Origin: Cryptomeria japonica
Taxonomy: Eukaryota; Streptophyta; Pinopsida; Cupressales; Cupressaceae
Length of the DNA stretch: 64,000 bases
Direction of reading: 5' to 3'
Assembly (NCBI RefSeq): GCF_030272615.1
Contig: NC_081405.1
Coordinates: 567,979,095 to 568,043,094 of the forward strand
A program made the translations under genes and the position numbers. The notes beneath the pieces were generated by a model. That model was not told the DNA's origin, did not search any database, and saw only the letters and a program-made list of their open reading frames with translations. Of this stretch, positions 35,240 through 47,604 are shown piece by piece; position 1 is the first letter of the stretch; every line of letters begins with the position of its first letter.

Positions 35240-36751
35240 GAGCAAAAAATGCCATTATTGTCAAAAAAGTTGTCAAGCAACTTCTACATCGCACCGATAG
35301 GGTATGACTCTCGATGCTCCGACACTTTGGGATGCACAAGAGGAGAATGCATAGTGTAAACCTACCCAACCAGATGCACTCATGGCATCAGTTTGTGCAC
35401 ACGACGAATCAAATCAATTCTAGCCTATCTTGCAACTGGTGGTTTTTGCAGCAGGCAAAAAAATGCTACCAATTGAAAATGGCTCTAAGTCGTCAGCAAC
35501 TGAGATAGGCCATTATAGAGGAGCCTCACATGACCCCATAGGTTCAAATGGATTGATCATATATGTCCTAGATTAGAAGAAACAATCTATCAAAGTTTGA
35601 TAATTTTTTGGACTCAGGGCACTTGAGAGATCGCGTCACTAGTTTATGAAACTCGACGTTCTGACGCTTTGGGATGCACGAGAGGATCATGGCTAGCGTA
35701 AAACTTCCCACCCAAATGGGCTCATGACGTCTATTTTTGCACACGATGAACTGAATCAATTCTAGCCTATCTAGCACCTTTGCATTGCATGTAACTGACG
35801 ATTTTTGCTACAGGTGAAAAAATGCTACCAATTGAAAATGGATCCAATTCATTAGAAAACGAGATAGGCCATTGTAGAGGAGCCTAACACAACCCCATAG
35901 GTTCAAACTGATCGATCATATGTGTCTTGGATTGGAAAAAATAGTCCGTCAAAGTTTGATAATTTTTTGGACTCAAGGCACTTAAGAGATCATTCCGGTA
36001 GGGTATGACTCTCGATGTTCCATCGATTTTGGATGCATGAGAGGAGCATTAATAGCATAAAAATTCCCATCCGGATACGCTCGTGACATTGTTTTGTGAA
36101 CACAACCAACCAAATCAATTCTAGCCTATCTTGCAACTTTTGCAACTAACGGTTTTTGCATTAGGCGAAAAACTGCTACCAATTGAAAATGGCTCTGATT
36201 CATTAGAAACCAAGATAGGAAATTATAGAGGAGCCTCATGCAATCCCACAGGTTCAAATGGATGGATCATATGTGTCCCGAATTGGAAGAAATAGTCCGT
36301 TAAAGTTTGATAATTTTTTGGACTCAGGGCACTTGAGAGATCATGCTGGTAGAGTATGACTCTTGATGCTCCAACACTTTGGGATGCACGAGAGGAGAAT
36401 TCCTAGCATAAAACTACCCACCCAGATGCGCTTGTGATGTCTATTTGTGCACATGATGAACCAAATCAATTCTAGACTATCTTACAACTTTGCATTGCAT
36501 GCAACCAATAATTTTTTGTAGCAGGCGAAAAAATGCTACCATTTAAAAATAGCTCCAAGTCCTCGGAAACCAAGATGGGCCATTGTATAGGAGCCTCTTG
36601 CGACCCCATAGGTTCAAACGTATCGATCATATGTGTCCTGGATTGGAAGAAATGGTATGTCAAAGTTTGACCTTTTTTGGACTAAGGACACTTGAGAGAT
36701 CACATTGGTAGGGTATGACTCGAAATTTTGACGCTTTGGGATGCATGAGAG
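35240..36751. repeat. 350-bp tandem array, left part
   Basis: Unit landmarks GGATGC(A) lie at 35330, 35672, 36031, 36382 and 36739 (spacing 342, 359, 351, 357). Each unit has GCTTTGGGATGCACGAGAGG, then CTAGCCTATCTTGCAACTTT, AATGCTACCAATTGAAAATG and GTTTGATAATTTTTTGGACT. The array is cut at 36751 by copia-2 and resumes at 43497. Confidence 0.92.
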
Positions 36752-37862
36752 TGTTAGGAACCAGGAAAGACAACTGAGAGGGGGGGTGAATTAGTTGTCA
36801 ACTAGTTGTCAATAAATTACAACCCAAAACTAATTAATCCAACTTGAAACTTAGTGCCGGTAAAACAAACTTAATGTCGGTAAAACAGATTAACAGTTAT
36901 AGCAGTACTGATATAACTTAATGCATGAAAAAGAAAGAGAAACAACATCCACAACACATGACATAGAGATTTTAACATGGAAACCCTGTAAGGGAAAAAA
37001 CCACTGTGGGAAACCTTACCCACAATCAGATGATACTACTAAAGATAGTAAGTGTATACAAATGGGGTCTGCACATGCAGAAAGGACAACCACCTAGAGC
37101 TCACTGGTCAATCACAAAATAGGAGTCACACTAACTACAATTGGATGGTTAAATCCAATAACAATGTACTGCTTTAGAATAGCATCTGCAATGCGAGATT
37201 TAGTACTGGTGTAAGCTTTGACCATGAGTGCCAAACACCTTCATAACCTTCCTTCAACCTTCAGATAATGTCTGCATGATTCACACAAGGATCTGCTTAT
37301 TTTCGCTCTTCAATATTCACACACACTCATAATAACTAATCTTCAATAAGATCTTACAATCATTTATACAAAACCTAAGACCAAATGTTAAGGTCGACTC
37401 ACTAAAGATATTACATTTAAATCAATTACAAATAAGTCTTGATGCGATACAATATGTCGGCTCAATACATTTACACATTATCCAATCAATAAACCATTTC
37501 CAAAATGTGTCATGCTGATCTGGAATAGATATCATGTACCGGTCCATAACTTAGACCTATCTGCCAGTAAAGGCAAATATGTCAACCCGATTAGACCAAT
37601 AAGCAAAAAACCAAATCCAAACATCCAATCCATGTCTTCGACATAACCAAATGATCTCCAAATGATAACAAGTCATCATCACTTTCGGTGAACAATATAT
37701 CCTACCGATGAACATATACTGGTGACTGTGCATAAGCCAATATCCATGCCGGTGAACACAATGTACTGGTTCAACAATAAACCAATATAACAATCTAGAT
37801 AAGTGTTTACATCAATGACAAAACTAATGCAACACATGACGAAGTCATCAATAATACCAACA
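36752..37862 (-). repeat. Copia-2 3' LTR
   Basis: 1,111 bp, TGTTAGG...CCAACA. The pyrimidine-rich run atctccccctttgg follows on the plus strand, which is the polypurine tract of the minus-strand element. The conserved block acatggaaaccctgtaaggg lies near 36974. Confidence 0.93.
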
Positions 37863-38199
37863 ATCTCCCCCTTTGGCATTGATGGCAACACTAGATGGAG
37901 AAACATCTAAGTGCCAAAAATAGAATATGAAATACCAATAAACCAACAATCTCCCAAAATATATCAATACCAGAAATCAAAACCAAAATACATCTCTCCA
38001 AGTAGAATGTCCATCTCTCCCTAAAGTACAAAGTTTTTCCATAGATATCTCTCCCCCTTTGACATCAAATGCCCAAGCACTTAAGAATCAAAACATAACA
38101 TACAACTAACTACTCCCCCTGAGTAGTAGCTCTCCTTCATCAAAGCCGGAAAAAGATTTTTCTATTAGTCCCTGTCGGTTTGATGGCAATCTTCATCAT

Positions 38200-41100
38200 T
38201 CAAGTCTCTGTTGGTGGGGAAATTACCCCAAGCTGCTCTCTAAGATATTCAAATGTTTCCTTAGGTAAAGGATTTGTAAAGATATCTGCAATTTGCTCTT
38301 TTGTATTCACATAAACCAATCTCACTTCATTTGCTTCAACATTCTTTTAGAAAATTGTACTTAATAGACACATCCTTTATCTTAGAGTGAAATACCTGAT
38401 TCTTTGATATATCAATTGCTGCTGAATTATCACAATAAATAATTATCAATACTTTGTACTTTACCTTTATATCCTTCAACATTTTCTTGATCCATAATAC
38501 CTAAGTACAATTAGTTGCTACTGCAACATATTCTGATTCTCATGTAGATAATGATGTATAAGTCCTCTTCTTACTGATCCATGAAATTAACCTTCTGCCA
38601 AGAAAGAATGCATCGCCAGTGGTACTCTTTCTATCATCTACATCTCCTGCCCAATTTGCATCTGTACATGCACATAAATCAAAATTGTCATCCTTAGGAT
38701 ACCATAAACCAAGGTTTGTTGTGCCTTGTAGGTATCGAAAAATCCTTTTAACTGCTGATTCATGATTTTCTTTAGGATTAATTTGAAATCTTGATACAAT
38801 ACACATTACATTCATTATATCAGGTCTGGTTTGTGTCATATACAGTAATCCTCCAATAATAGATTTGTACCTTGTTGGATTAATAGGAGCTAAATCATCC
38901 TTTAAAATTAATTTATCAATTGTAGTCATATGAGTGCTTACTGGTTTGGAGTTTTCCATACCAAATTTCTTCAAAAGTTCCTTCAAGTACTTTGTTTGAC
39001 ATATGAATATACCTTTATTTGTTTGTGAAATATGCAAACCTAGAAATTTTTTTATCTCTCCAATCATAGACATTTCAAATTCTTCTTGCATCTTGTTAGC
39101 AAAGTCTTTACATAACTCTTCTTCACCTCCAAAAATGATATCATCCACAAATACTTCAATAACCAAAATGTCATCATTAGTAACTTTGTAATACAAATTG
39201 CTATCAACATTACCTTTTGTGTATCCAAGCTTTTAAAGATATTTATCAAGTCTAACATACCAAGCTTAGGGAGCTTGCTTTAATCCATATAAAGATTTCC
39301 TTAACCTGCAAACCATATCCTTATCATCTGTCAAAGAAAATCCATCAGGTTGTTCAATGTAAACTTCCTCCTCAAGATCTTCATTCAAAAATGCACATTT
39401 TACATACATCTGGTAAACTTTATAGTTCTTATGAGCTGCAAATGCAAGAAATAGTCTAACTAATTCAATTCTGGCTATTGGTGCAAAGGTTTCATTATAA
39501 TCAATTCCTTCTTTTTGTGAATAACCTTTACAAACTAATCTTGCTTTGTTTCTGATTACTTCACCATCCTCATTAAGTTTATTTATATATACCCATTTAG
39601 TTCCAATTACATTTTTGTCTTTAGGCTGGGGAACTAATGTCCAAGTATTATTCTTTTCAATCTGTTCTAATTCTTCTTCCATTTCTTTTATCCAATATTC
39701 ATCTTGACATGCTTCAACAATTGATGCTGATTCAACTTGAGAAATTAAACATACCTCTTCATTTGTAAATCTTCCTCTTGTCATAACACCTTGATTCTTG
39801 TTTCCAATTATCTGATTCTATGAATGATTCAATCTTACATACCTGGGTTTATTCTGATTTACATTCACATGTTGTTGTTCTTCAGCCACAGTTGAGTTTT
39901 TATGATGATGTCGGTGTCGCCAGTTCTTCACTTTGTACCGGTGCAATCTGTGTCGGTTCATTAATAATAATTTCTACTGGCGGTTCTACAGATCTTTAAT
40001 CTCCTCTAAAATGTTCATCTATCTTCACATTAGTACTCTCAATGATTTTCTGCAATCTTTTATTGTAACATCTATATGCCTTGCTTCTAGTTGAATAACC
40101 AAGAAATATTCCTTCATCACTTCTAGGATCAAATTTGCTAATATACTCATCTCTCCTAATATAACATTTGCTTCCAAATATTTTGAAATATTTAAGAGTA
40201 GGAGTATGACCAAACCATAGTTCATAAAGGCTCTTACCGGTTTCACTTTTGATGTAAACTCTGTTAAAAAGTATAAACTGCTATATTCACTGCTTCTCTC
40301 TAGTACACATGAGGTAGATTTGCTTTCATCATCATGGTTCTTACTGCATCCAGAATAGTTTTGTTCTTCCTTTCCACAACTCCATTCTGTTGGGGTGTCC
40401 GGGGTGCTGATAGTTGTCTTTTGATTCCATTATCCTCACATAATGAATTAAATTCTCTAGATGTAAATTCACCTCCTTGATCTGATTTTAAAAATTTGAT
40501 TTTTTTGCCGGTTTCATTCTCTACCATTGCCTTGTATATCTTGAATCTTCCAAAAGCTTCTGATTTCTCCCCGACAAAAGTAACCCAACACATTCTAGAA
40601 TAATCATCAATTATTAGCATAAAGTATCTATCACCTTGAAGACTTCTTATTCTTGCCGGACCACATAAATCAGTATGAATTAAGTCAGGAATATTATTAG
40701 ATTTCTTAGAAATTCTCTTAAATGTTGTTCTAACTTGCTTTCACATTTGACATTCCTTACATTCTGAATTATGAGGTTTCACAATCTTAGGTAAATCCCT
40801 TACTGCCTTAGTTAAACTGATCTTTACAATGCAATCAAATTCACATGACAGAGTCTTTTATGCCATAATCAACTTGCATCAATGTGTGCAATCAAACATG
40901 TCTTATCACTGGTATTCAAATGAAAGATATTACCTTTAGTTTGATTACAGGTTGCAATCTCCAATCCAGTTCTGTTCATGATTTTGCATTTTCCATTCTT
41001 GAATTGTAATTGAAATCCTTTTTCCACTAACTGACCAACACTCAAAAGATTATGCTTCAAACCTTCTACATAATAAAAATTTTCAGTATTGTGCTTACCA

Positions 41101-42360
41101 TCCAAAGATATAGTGCTTACCATCCAAAGATATAGTGCCTCTTCCTTTGATTAAACAAGCTTTGTCATCTCCAAATCTTACTAGACCTCCATGAATTTCC
41201 TATAAAGATAATAATTTTCTTTTATCACCAGTCATGTTATGCAAGCATCCACTATCTATAATCCATTCATCATTTTCTTCAATTTTTGCTACCAGTGCCT
41301 ACTCTATCGATTTGACAACAGGTGTCGGTTGATCTTCTTTTATTGCAACAAAATCCCATCCACTATCTGCCAGATCTTCATCTAAATCATTTGTGACACC
41401 TTCACCTGCATAGTAACATGACTTATCTCTATTTTTGTTAAATCTGTATCTATGATATTTAGGGTTAGGCTTATATGTTCTTTTTGCTTCCTCCCTTAGT
41501 CTTGCATGTCTATCAGGACACCTAGAAGCCATATGACCAACTTTATTATAATTAAAACTTTTGAAAGGTTCTTTACCTTCATACTTACTTCCTGTTGGAC
41601 CTTTAGGCATCTTCCTTGCAAATAGTGCTTCAAGTTATTCAAGTTCTTTTGCATAAAGTGTTTTCCAATCAGTTTTGTCAAATGATGATGATGATGATGA
41701 TGCTGATGATGATGCTTTGAAAGCTATATCAGGTTTGACTATAGCAATAGGACCAAACTCTTCAAGCTCAAATGCAGAAAGTTTTCCAACCAAAGCATCT
41801 CTAGAAACTGATGTATTAGACATTGTTCTCAACTCATTAATAGTAGTCACTTTCATTTTGTAAGCTGGTGGCAAAGCTCTTAACACTTTAGACACAATTT
41901 CATCTTCACTTAAGGATCCTCTACAATATTGTATTCCTAAAACAATTTCATTAACACTTTCCATAAATGCAGAAATTCTTTCATCCTCTTCGATTTTGAA
42001 ATTTTCATACCTGACCTGGTAACATTCCAATTTTGCAATTTTGACAGTGGTATCTCCTCCATTTAATGTATCCAGTTTATCCCAAATAGCTTTTCCAGTA
42101 GATCTGTCTGATAATCCCATGATTTGCTGATCTGATAATGTGCTTAGCAGTGCTTCTCTTGGTTTGCAATAATTCTCCAAGTCTTTAGCCAATGTCGGTG
42201 GATGAGGGATGTACGGAGTAGGACCAACATAGCCATTCTTTGTAACATCCCATATATCTCTTCTAATGTTTTTCAGATGTGTTTCCATTATGATCTTCCA
42301 TATACCATAGTTAGTTCCGTCAAGTTTAGGATTGTCCTTCCTAAAAGTATTTGTTGTCAT
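38200..42360 (-). pseudogene. Copia-2 gag-pol polyprotein, few lesions
   Basis: Start ATG at 42360 (MTTNTFRKDNPKLDGTNYGI), just downstream of the primer site. The gag zinc knuckle reads SFNYNKVGHMASRC, with two Cys lost. The protease keeps IIDSGCLHNMTGD (near 41250). The integrase has FLKSDQGGEFTSREFN and PRTPQQNGVVERKN (40400-40520), RT has VFVDDIIFGG (39140), and RNase H has CTDANWAGD...RKSTTG (38630). The usual tail IADIFT-PLPKETFEYLREQ ends at the stop 38200-38202. A perfect 22-bp duplication at 41091-41134 shifts the frame; further shifts lie near 40270, 39850-40020 and 39200-39260. Confidence 0.93.
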
Positions 42361-42403
42361 AGGATCTCCTCAAGCTGTTAGGCTTCTGCAAAAAGAGGAC
42401 TTA

Positions 42404-42415
42404 GCTCTGATACCA
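42404..42415 (-). other. Copia-2 primer-binding site
   Basis: The plus strand reads gctctgatacca exactly, two bases from the LTR start at 42418. Its complement is the initiator-Met tRNA site. Confidence 0.93.
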
Positions 42416-42417
42416 AT

Positions 42418-43496
42418 TGTTAGGAACCGAGAAGGACAACTGAGAGGGGGGGGTGAATTAGTTGTCAACCAGTTGTCAATAAATTACAACCCAAAACCAA
42501 TTAATCCAACTTGAAACTTAGTGTCGGTAAAACAAACTTAATGTCAGTATAAATTAATGCATGAAACAAAAAGAGAAACAAGATCCACAACACATGACAC
42601 ATAGATTTTGACGTGGAAACCCTGTAAGGGAAAAACCCACGGTGGGAAATCTTACCCACAATCAGATGATACTACTGTAGATAGTAAGTGTATATAAATG
42701 GGGTTTGCACATGCAGAAGGGCCAACCACCTAGAGCTCACTACTCAATCATAAAATAGGAGTCACACTGACTACAATTGGATGGTTAAATCCAATAACAA
42801 TGTACTGCTTCAAAATAGCATCTACAATGTTGGATTCAGTACTGGTTTAAGCTTTGACATGAGTGCCAAACACCTTCATAACCTTCCTTCAACCTTCAGA
42901 TAATGTCTGCATGATTCACACAAGGATCTGCTTATTTTCGCTCTTCAATATTCAGACACACTCATAATAACTGATCTTCAATAAGATCTTACAATCATTT
43001 ATACAAAACCTATGACCAAATGTTATGGTTGACTCACTAAAGATATTACATTTAAATCAATTACAAATAAGTCTTGATGCGATACAATATGTCAACTCAA
43101 TACATTTACACATTATCCAATCAATAAACCTTTTCCAAAATGTGTCATGCTGATCTGGAATAGATATCATGTACCGGTCCATAACCTAGACCTATTTGTC
43201 GGTAAAGGCAAATATGTCAACCTGATTAGACCAATAAGAAAACACCAAATCCAAACATCCAATCCATGTCTTTGACATAACCAAATGATCTTCAGATGAT
43301 AACAAGTCATCATCACTGTCGATGAACAATATATCCTACCGATGAACATATATCGGTGACAGTACATAAGCCAATATCCATGTCGGTGAACACAATGTGT
43401 TGATTCAACAATAAACCAATATAACAATGTAAATAAGTGTTGACATTAATGAAAAAACTAATGCAACACATGACGAAGTCATCCATAATATCAACA
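42418..43496 (-). repeat. Copia-2 5' LTR
   Basis: 1,079 bp, TGTTAGGAACCGAGAAGG...ATATCAACA. The target duplication GAGAG follows directly, and then the tandem array continues. Confidence 0.93.
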
Positions 43497-43960
43497 GAGA
43501 GGAGCATGCCTAGCATAAACCTGCCCACCTAGACACACTCATGACGTCGGTTTGTGTACATGACAAATCGAATCAATTCTAGCATATCTTGCAACTTTGC
43601 ATTGCATGCAACTGATAGTTTTTGCAACAGGCGAAAAAATGCTACCAATTCAAAATGGATCCGAGTCGTCAGAAACAAAGATAGGCCATTGTAGAGGAGC
43701 CTCACGTGACCCCATAGGTTCAGACAGATTGATCATATGTGTCATGGATTGGAAGAAACATTCTGTCAAAGTTTGACAATTTTTTGGACTCATGGCACTT
43801 GAGAGATCGCGCCTATAGGGTATGTCTTTCGACATTCCAGTGCTTTGGGATGCACAAGAGGAGCATTCCTAGCATAAACCTTCCCACCCAGATGCGCTCA
43901 TGACATCGATTTATGCACATGACGAACCGAATCAATTCTAGCCTATCATGCAACTTTGAC
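43497..43960. repeat. 350-bp tandem array, right part
   Basis: Continues the unit broken at 36751. The next landmark is at 43848, giving a spacing of about 359 bp once copia-2 and one TSD are removed. The array fades out after CTAGCCTATCATGCAACTTTG. Confidence 0.9.
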
Positions 43961-44125
43961 AACTTTGACAACAAGTGAGCAACTTTGACAACAATTGAGC
44001 AACTTTTACATCTTTTATCCAAATCAAGCCAAACTTTGACAAATTTGACAACTTTATCAACTTTGACAATTTTGACAATTGAGCAACTTTGACAACAATT
44101 GAGCAACTTTGACATCTTTGATCCA
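43950..44125. repeat. CAACTTTGACAA short tandem repeat
   Basis: At least ten copies of CAACTTTGACAA or GAGCAACTTTGACAAC with variants. Two larger blocks ending in CATCTTT(T/G)ATCCAAAT are repeats of each other (about 44000 and 44110). Confidence 0.8.
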
Positions 44126-44194
44126 AATGACCCCAAACATGAGAACCAAAATTTGACCATTGCGAGCATGAGGGTGCTCTCACACCACACACAT

Positions 44195-44530
44195 ATTGTT
44201 GTTTATATTCATATTGTCGATTTTTATTATTTATATTCACATTGTTGATTACATAGGCAAATATTCATTTAAACTTATAAAAGGCCAGTCACCAAATACA
44301 ATGAATACACAATAATGAACTGAATACAAGGAGTTTTGTAGAGTTAATTCAACATTTTAGAAATTTTATCAAATCATATTCCACGATTGCAATGTTTTAT
44401 ATCATAGATTTTTGTTGTTTATATTCATATTGTTGATTACATAGGAAAATGATCAATTAACTTCATAAAAGGGCAGCCACAAAATATAATGAATACACAA
44501 TAATGAACTCAGTACACATTTATTGGATCA
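44195..44530. repeat. Direct duplication, spacing about 210 bp
   Basis: TTGTTTATATTCATATTGT...GATTACATAGG, the AAAAGG(C/G)CAG(T/C)CAC motif and AATGAATACACAATAATGAACT occur once from 44200 and again from 44412. Confidence 0.75.
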
Positions 44531-44693
44531 AATATCAACATTTATATATATATATATATAAGGCATGTCTGCCAAGTCAATACAAGTATTACAAAAATGT
44601 GGCATATGTCATGTCCAAATCGATATACAATAAAAATGTAGATATATCTGCATGTATTGGTCATTCTATGACAACAACTAACACTATATGATC

Positions 44694-47266
44694 CTAAACT
44701 TGTGGTGGATCATCAAAATCGAGCCTCTTTGATGCAATACGTGACTCTGTAGATGGCTACAAAACCACAATTTAAAAGCCAAGTTGGAATTCTTTTGTAG
44801 AAAATAGTTCATAATTAACAACATAACTATGCATTTAACTATAATTTCTTTAAAATTGAAATGTAGATTACCTTATCGATCGGTCTCAGATCTAATGTCT
44901 TTGCTCTCCTCTCCTTGTCGATCTTAGGAGTTTTCTTGAAGACAAAGTTAAAAGGATCCACGTTATGGCCAAACTGCAAAGGGGGCTATTGTAGATTAAA
45001 TATATAATTAATACAATGTACTAACATAAATACATCAAAAACACTTAAAAGCTATAATATAGAGAACAATGACGTACCTGTGCCTAAGATGCTTCTCCAA
45101 TGGATTGAGGGTGGCTCACCATCGATGGAGAAACTGTCACTACTACCTATACAAAAAATGATCAAAGATTAAATACAATTAATATAATGATAATTATTGT
45201 TGGTTAAAAATAATTAATGTAATATATCAAGAAAAAGTGTACTGGATCCTGAGATGCTTCTCCAGTGCATGGAGGAGGGCTCGCCATTGATGAAGCAACT
45301 ATACATATTTTCTGTATGAAAAAATTATAAGATTATAATTTATCACAAGCTCACATGTACACATGCATATAATCATGAAATCAAGAAAATAAAGTAGAGA
45401 TACATACCTCCACCCCCTCTCGATCCATGGGTGAATCAGGTGCATTCAACAAATCCACATAGTTCAATGGCCGTTGTAATGTAAAATGGACAAAAAACAC
45501 TAATCAATCTACAAATCCCAACTGAGACAATCTCAACATTTTCAAACAATTGTACAACTAAAAATGTGTTCAATTACCTTCTTCCCATGTTTTGGCGTCT
45601 TTGAGGAATTCTTTTGCTTAGGATGAGGCCTAGACACAGAGGGGGTACCCTAAAAAAATAAAATTAACATGAGATATTAGTACATATAATATATTAAACA
45701 TAATTTTAAAAATCTAAAATGAAATGACTTGCATATTCCATCAAAACAATACATAAAAAAGGGTGTACACAATATGATACCATATAGCCTTGTAGGCCAA
45801 AATTGATAGTTGAGAGAGCGATGTCATGAATTTGGGACATTTGGTCCCCTGCCAAAACCTACAAACCAAAAATTGGACCAAGCATTAAAGATAGTTAGTA
45901 TATCTTGTATTTTTTTTGAATTGAAAGTGTACTATTCTATTTTAACATGTTACAAACTTTATACCTCAAGCGTTGAAGTTGCAACTGTAGTAACTGCAGG
46001 AGGAGTATGGGATACCACTACTGCATCCTGAAATGCATATTATTTTGTATCAATTTAAATAGATGTATAAATGAAAAATCATTTATGTAATTAAAAATTT
46101 AAAGTGATTGATAAATAAAATGCTATGAATTCAAATCAACACACCTATGTCTGTGGCTGATGGTCAAACAATGTGTCCATCAACTCGTCTGTCAGCGCCA
46201 CATCCTCAGCCATGCGGGTCTGACATCTACTCCCTCAAATCATGCAAAAATAAGATGCGGATCCATTTGCAATAGCCTCATCATCCATCCCTATGCATAT
46301 CCCCGAGCAACTGACACACATATGTTGAATGGGCTCTCTGTTGCCACCTGGAGCAACTAATGGCTCATCATCCAATACAAGAGGGTGTGATAACTATAGA
46401 GTCTGTTGCTCCATCATCTCTTTCAAATCTACTAGGACAACTTGATGCACCTTGGGTTTGGGTGCTAGGGGATAACTACTCTCTAGGGCTAATCACCTAT
46501 GGGATCTAGGTCTATCTTGGGCAGAGCTGCCACCTCTACCATGGAACTCTCTCATGTCAAAATAGTTTGGCTGCACATTGAGGAAAAACTCATAGTATAC
46601 TTTTCTCAAAAAAAAAAATGGCACCTCATAATTATTACAAGGTGGATCATCAAAGACCATCCACCACCTCTGCCAAAATTTTTATTTCATCTGCAAATTG
46701 GTACACCAATGTATGGGAAACCTCTTTGCATTAAGAGGTAATGACTGACTAGTTTTAGGATCAACAAAAAAGGAACATATTTATTGTTTACTAATATTTT
46801 TGTTTTTCACTCCCTCGTATGATAACCCACTAGCATAGTATTGATGACACATATCCCTAAAGTTTCCCCATTTTATAATTTGTGTGGAAATGACTGTGGC
46901 ACCACTAGCTAATGTTTCTAGGCTAGTGGTGAGGGATTTATGATGTTGAAGCTCAGATGTTTTGAATTTATTAATCATTATATTTATTTTAGACGTGTTT
47001 TTCCCTAACTAATTAATCAATTAATCCTATGTATCATGTGTATGGTCAAAAGGAGGAACTGGAAGTGTATCTTGTGGGTTTTGTTTCGTTGTTTTTAGGA
47101 GGTGCATCTTGTTGTTGTTGTTGTTGTTGTGGATTATCAGAATCTAGTTTTTGAAACAAAAATAAAAAAACCTAATCAAAATAAATGAAATTAAATTCAA
47201 AACATATTTTTTTTTGAATAAACGAGAAAGAAAAACAAAAATTAAGAAAAACTAACCTTGATCCAT
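44694..47266 (-). CDS. Poly-Gln accessory protein of the DNA transposon, multi-exon
   Basis: Start ATG at 47266 (MDQ), donor CAAG|GTTAGT at 47256, next exon from 47143 reading DSDNP, seven Gln, then DAPPKNNETKP. A large exon below 46980 includes HHKSLTTSLETLASGATVIS, FWQRWWMVFDDPP, KVYYEFFLNVQPNYFDM, REFHGRGGSSAQDRPRSH and MAEDVALTDELMDTLFDHQP. Short exons with good GT/AG borders follow: 45965-46027, 45781-45858, 45578-45649, about 45408-45476 (acceptor doubtful), 45243-45311, 45078-45146, 44872-44973 and 44694-44756, ending DFDDPPQV-stop. All have lengths divisible by three. Stops at 46764, about 46690 and 45084, plus a possible shift, suggest mild decay. No family recognised. Its place in the element resembles accessory DNA-binding proteins of other large transposons. 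Confidence 0.65.
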
Positions 47267-47390
47267 AGCATTTGGTGGAGAAATGTGGCAATCCATTCGT
47301 GGTTTCATGGGGAAAATAGAGGAAACAAATGTTGTGGTCACGGGGAAAATAAGACCCAGTCATTTTTTTAAAAACTTTTTTTGACAGGTA

Positions 47391-47535
47391 CCGCATACAC
47401 AGTTTTTTAGGACTTAAAACCACGTACGCACTCACTTTCCTAAAAACACTACATACATGATATCTTTCTTTAGGCTCGAGAACAACAAACCTAGGCGTGT
47501 ACATGGTGATTTCAAATTTTAATACCGCTTACGCG
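47391..47535. repeat. Right subterminal motif cluster
   Basis: Motifs akin to the left cluster, in both orientations: CCGCATACACAG (47391), CCACGTACGCAC (47421, inverted), ACATACATGATA (47450), GGCGTGTACATGGTGA (47494) and ACCGCTTACGCGC (47524). They lie within 220 bp of the right terminus. Confidence 0.65.
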
Positions 47536-47580
47536 CTGCTTGTTTTTTCATTTTTTTTTTAGGTGGTGTCCACTTTTCTG

Positions 47581-47604
47581 ACCACCATCTTTGTGCACAT
47601 ACCC
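47581..47604 (-). repeat. Right terminal inverted repeat of the DNA transposon
   Basis: The complement begins GGGTATGTGCACAAAG and matches the left end at 22 of 24 bases. The target duplication GTAA follows at 47605. Confidence 0.9.

Larger units (their letters stand above)
36752..43496 (-). mobile_element. Copia-2: complete, young-looking copia element
   Basis: The LTRs at 36752-37862 and 42418-43496 are very similar apart from a deletion of about 33 bp in the right copy. Both begin TGTTAGGAACC and end ...CAACA. The target duplication GAGAG flanks it (36747-36751 and 43497-43501). The polypurine tract and primer site are present, and the gag-pol domain order is that of copia. It is the youngest insertion of the nest by position. 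It carries frameshifts, so this copy is not autonomous. Confidence 0.96.
29903..47604. mobile_element. Two-gene DNA transposon, Sola-like (17.7 kb with nested copia)
   Basis: Ends are defined by an imperfect 24-bp terminal inverted repeat (29903-29926 and 47581-47604; GGGTA, two variable bases, TGCACAAAGATGGTGGT; 22 of 24 match). It is flanked by GTAA at 29899-29902 and 47605-47608. Both flanks belong to the same gypsy RNase H gene, which proves insertion. Inside are a plus-strand transposase, a minus-strand poly-Gln gene, motif-rich subterminal regions and several tandem arrays. Without the nested copia the element is about 10.95 kb. A 4-bp TSD plus this transposase type suggests Sola; other superfamilies with 4-bp TSDs (Ginger, Kolobok, piggyBac) do not fit the protein or the target. 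Confidence 0.88.

Noticed and set aside
35240-36751. Regular 350-bp repeats considered as CRISPR or rDNA spacer
   Set aside because: Units are long, contiguous and diverged, with no short repeat/spacer pattern and no rRNA sequence nearby.
43813-44240. Overlapping minus-strand ORFs rich in KVAQLSKLSK
   Set aside because: They translate the CAACTTTGACAA tandem repeat.
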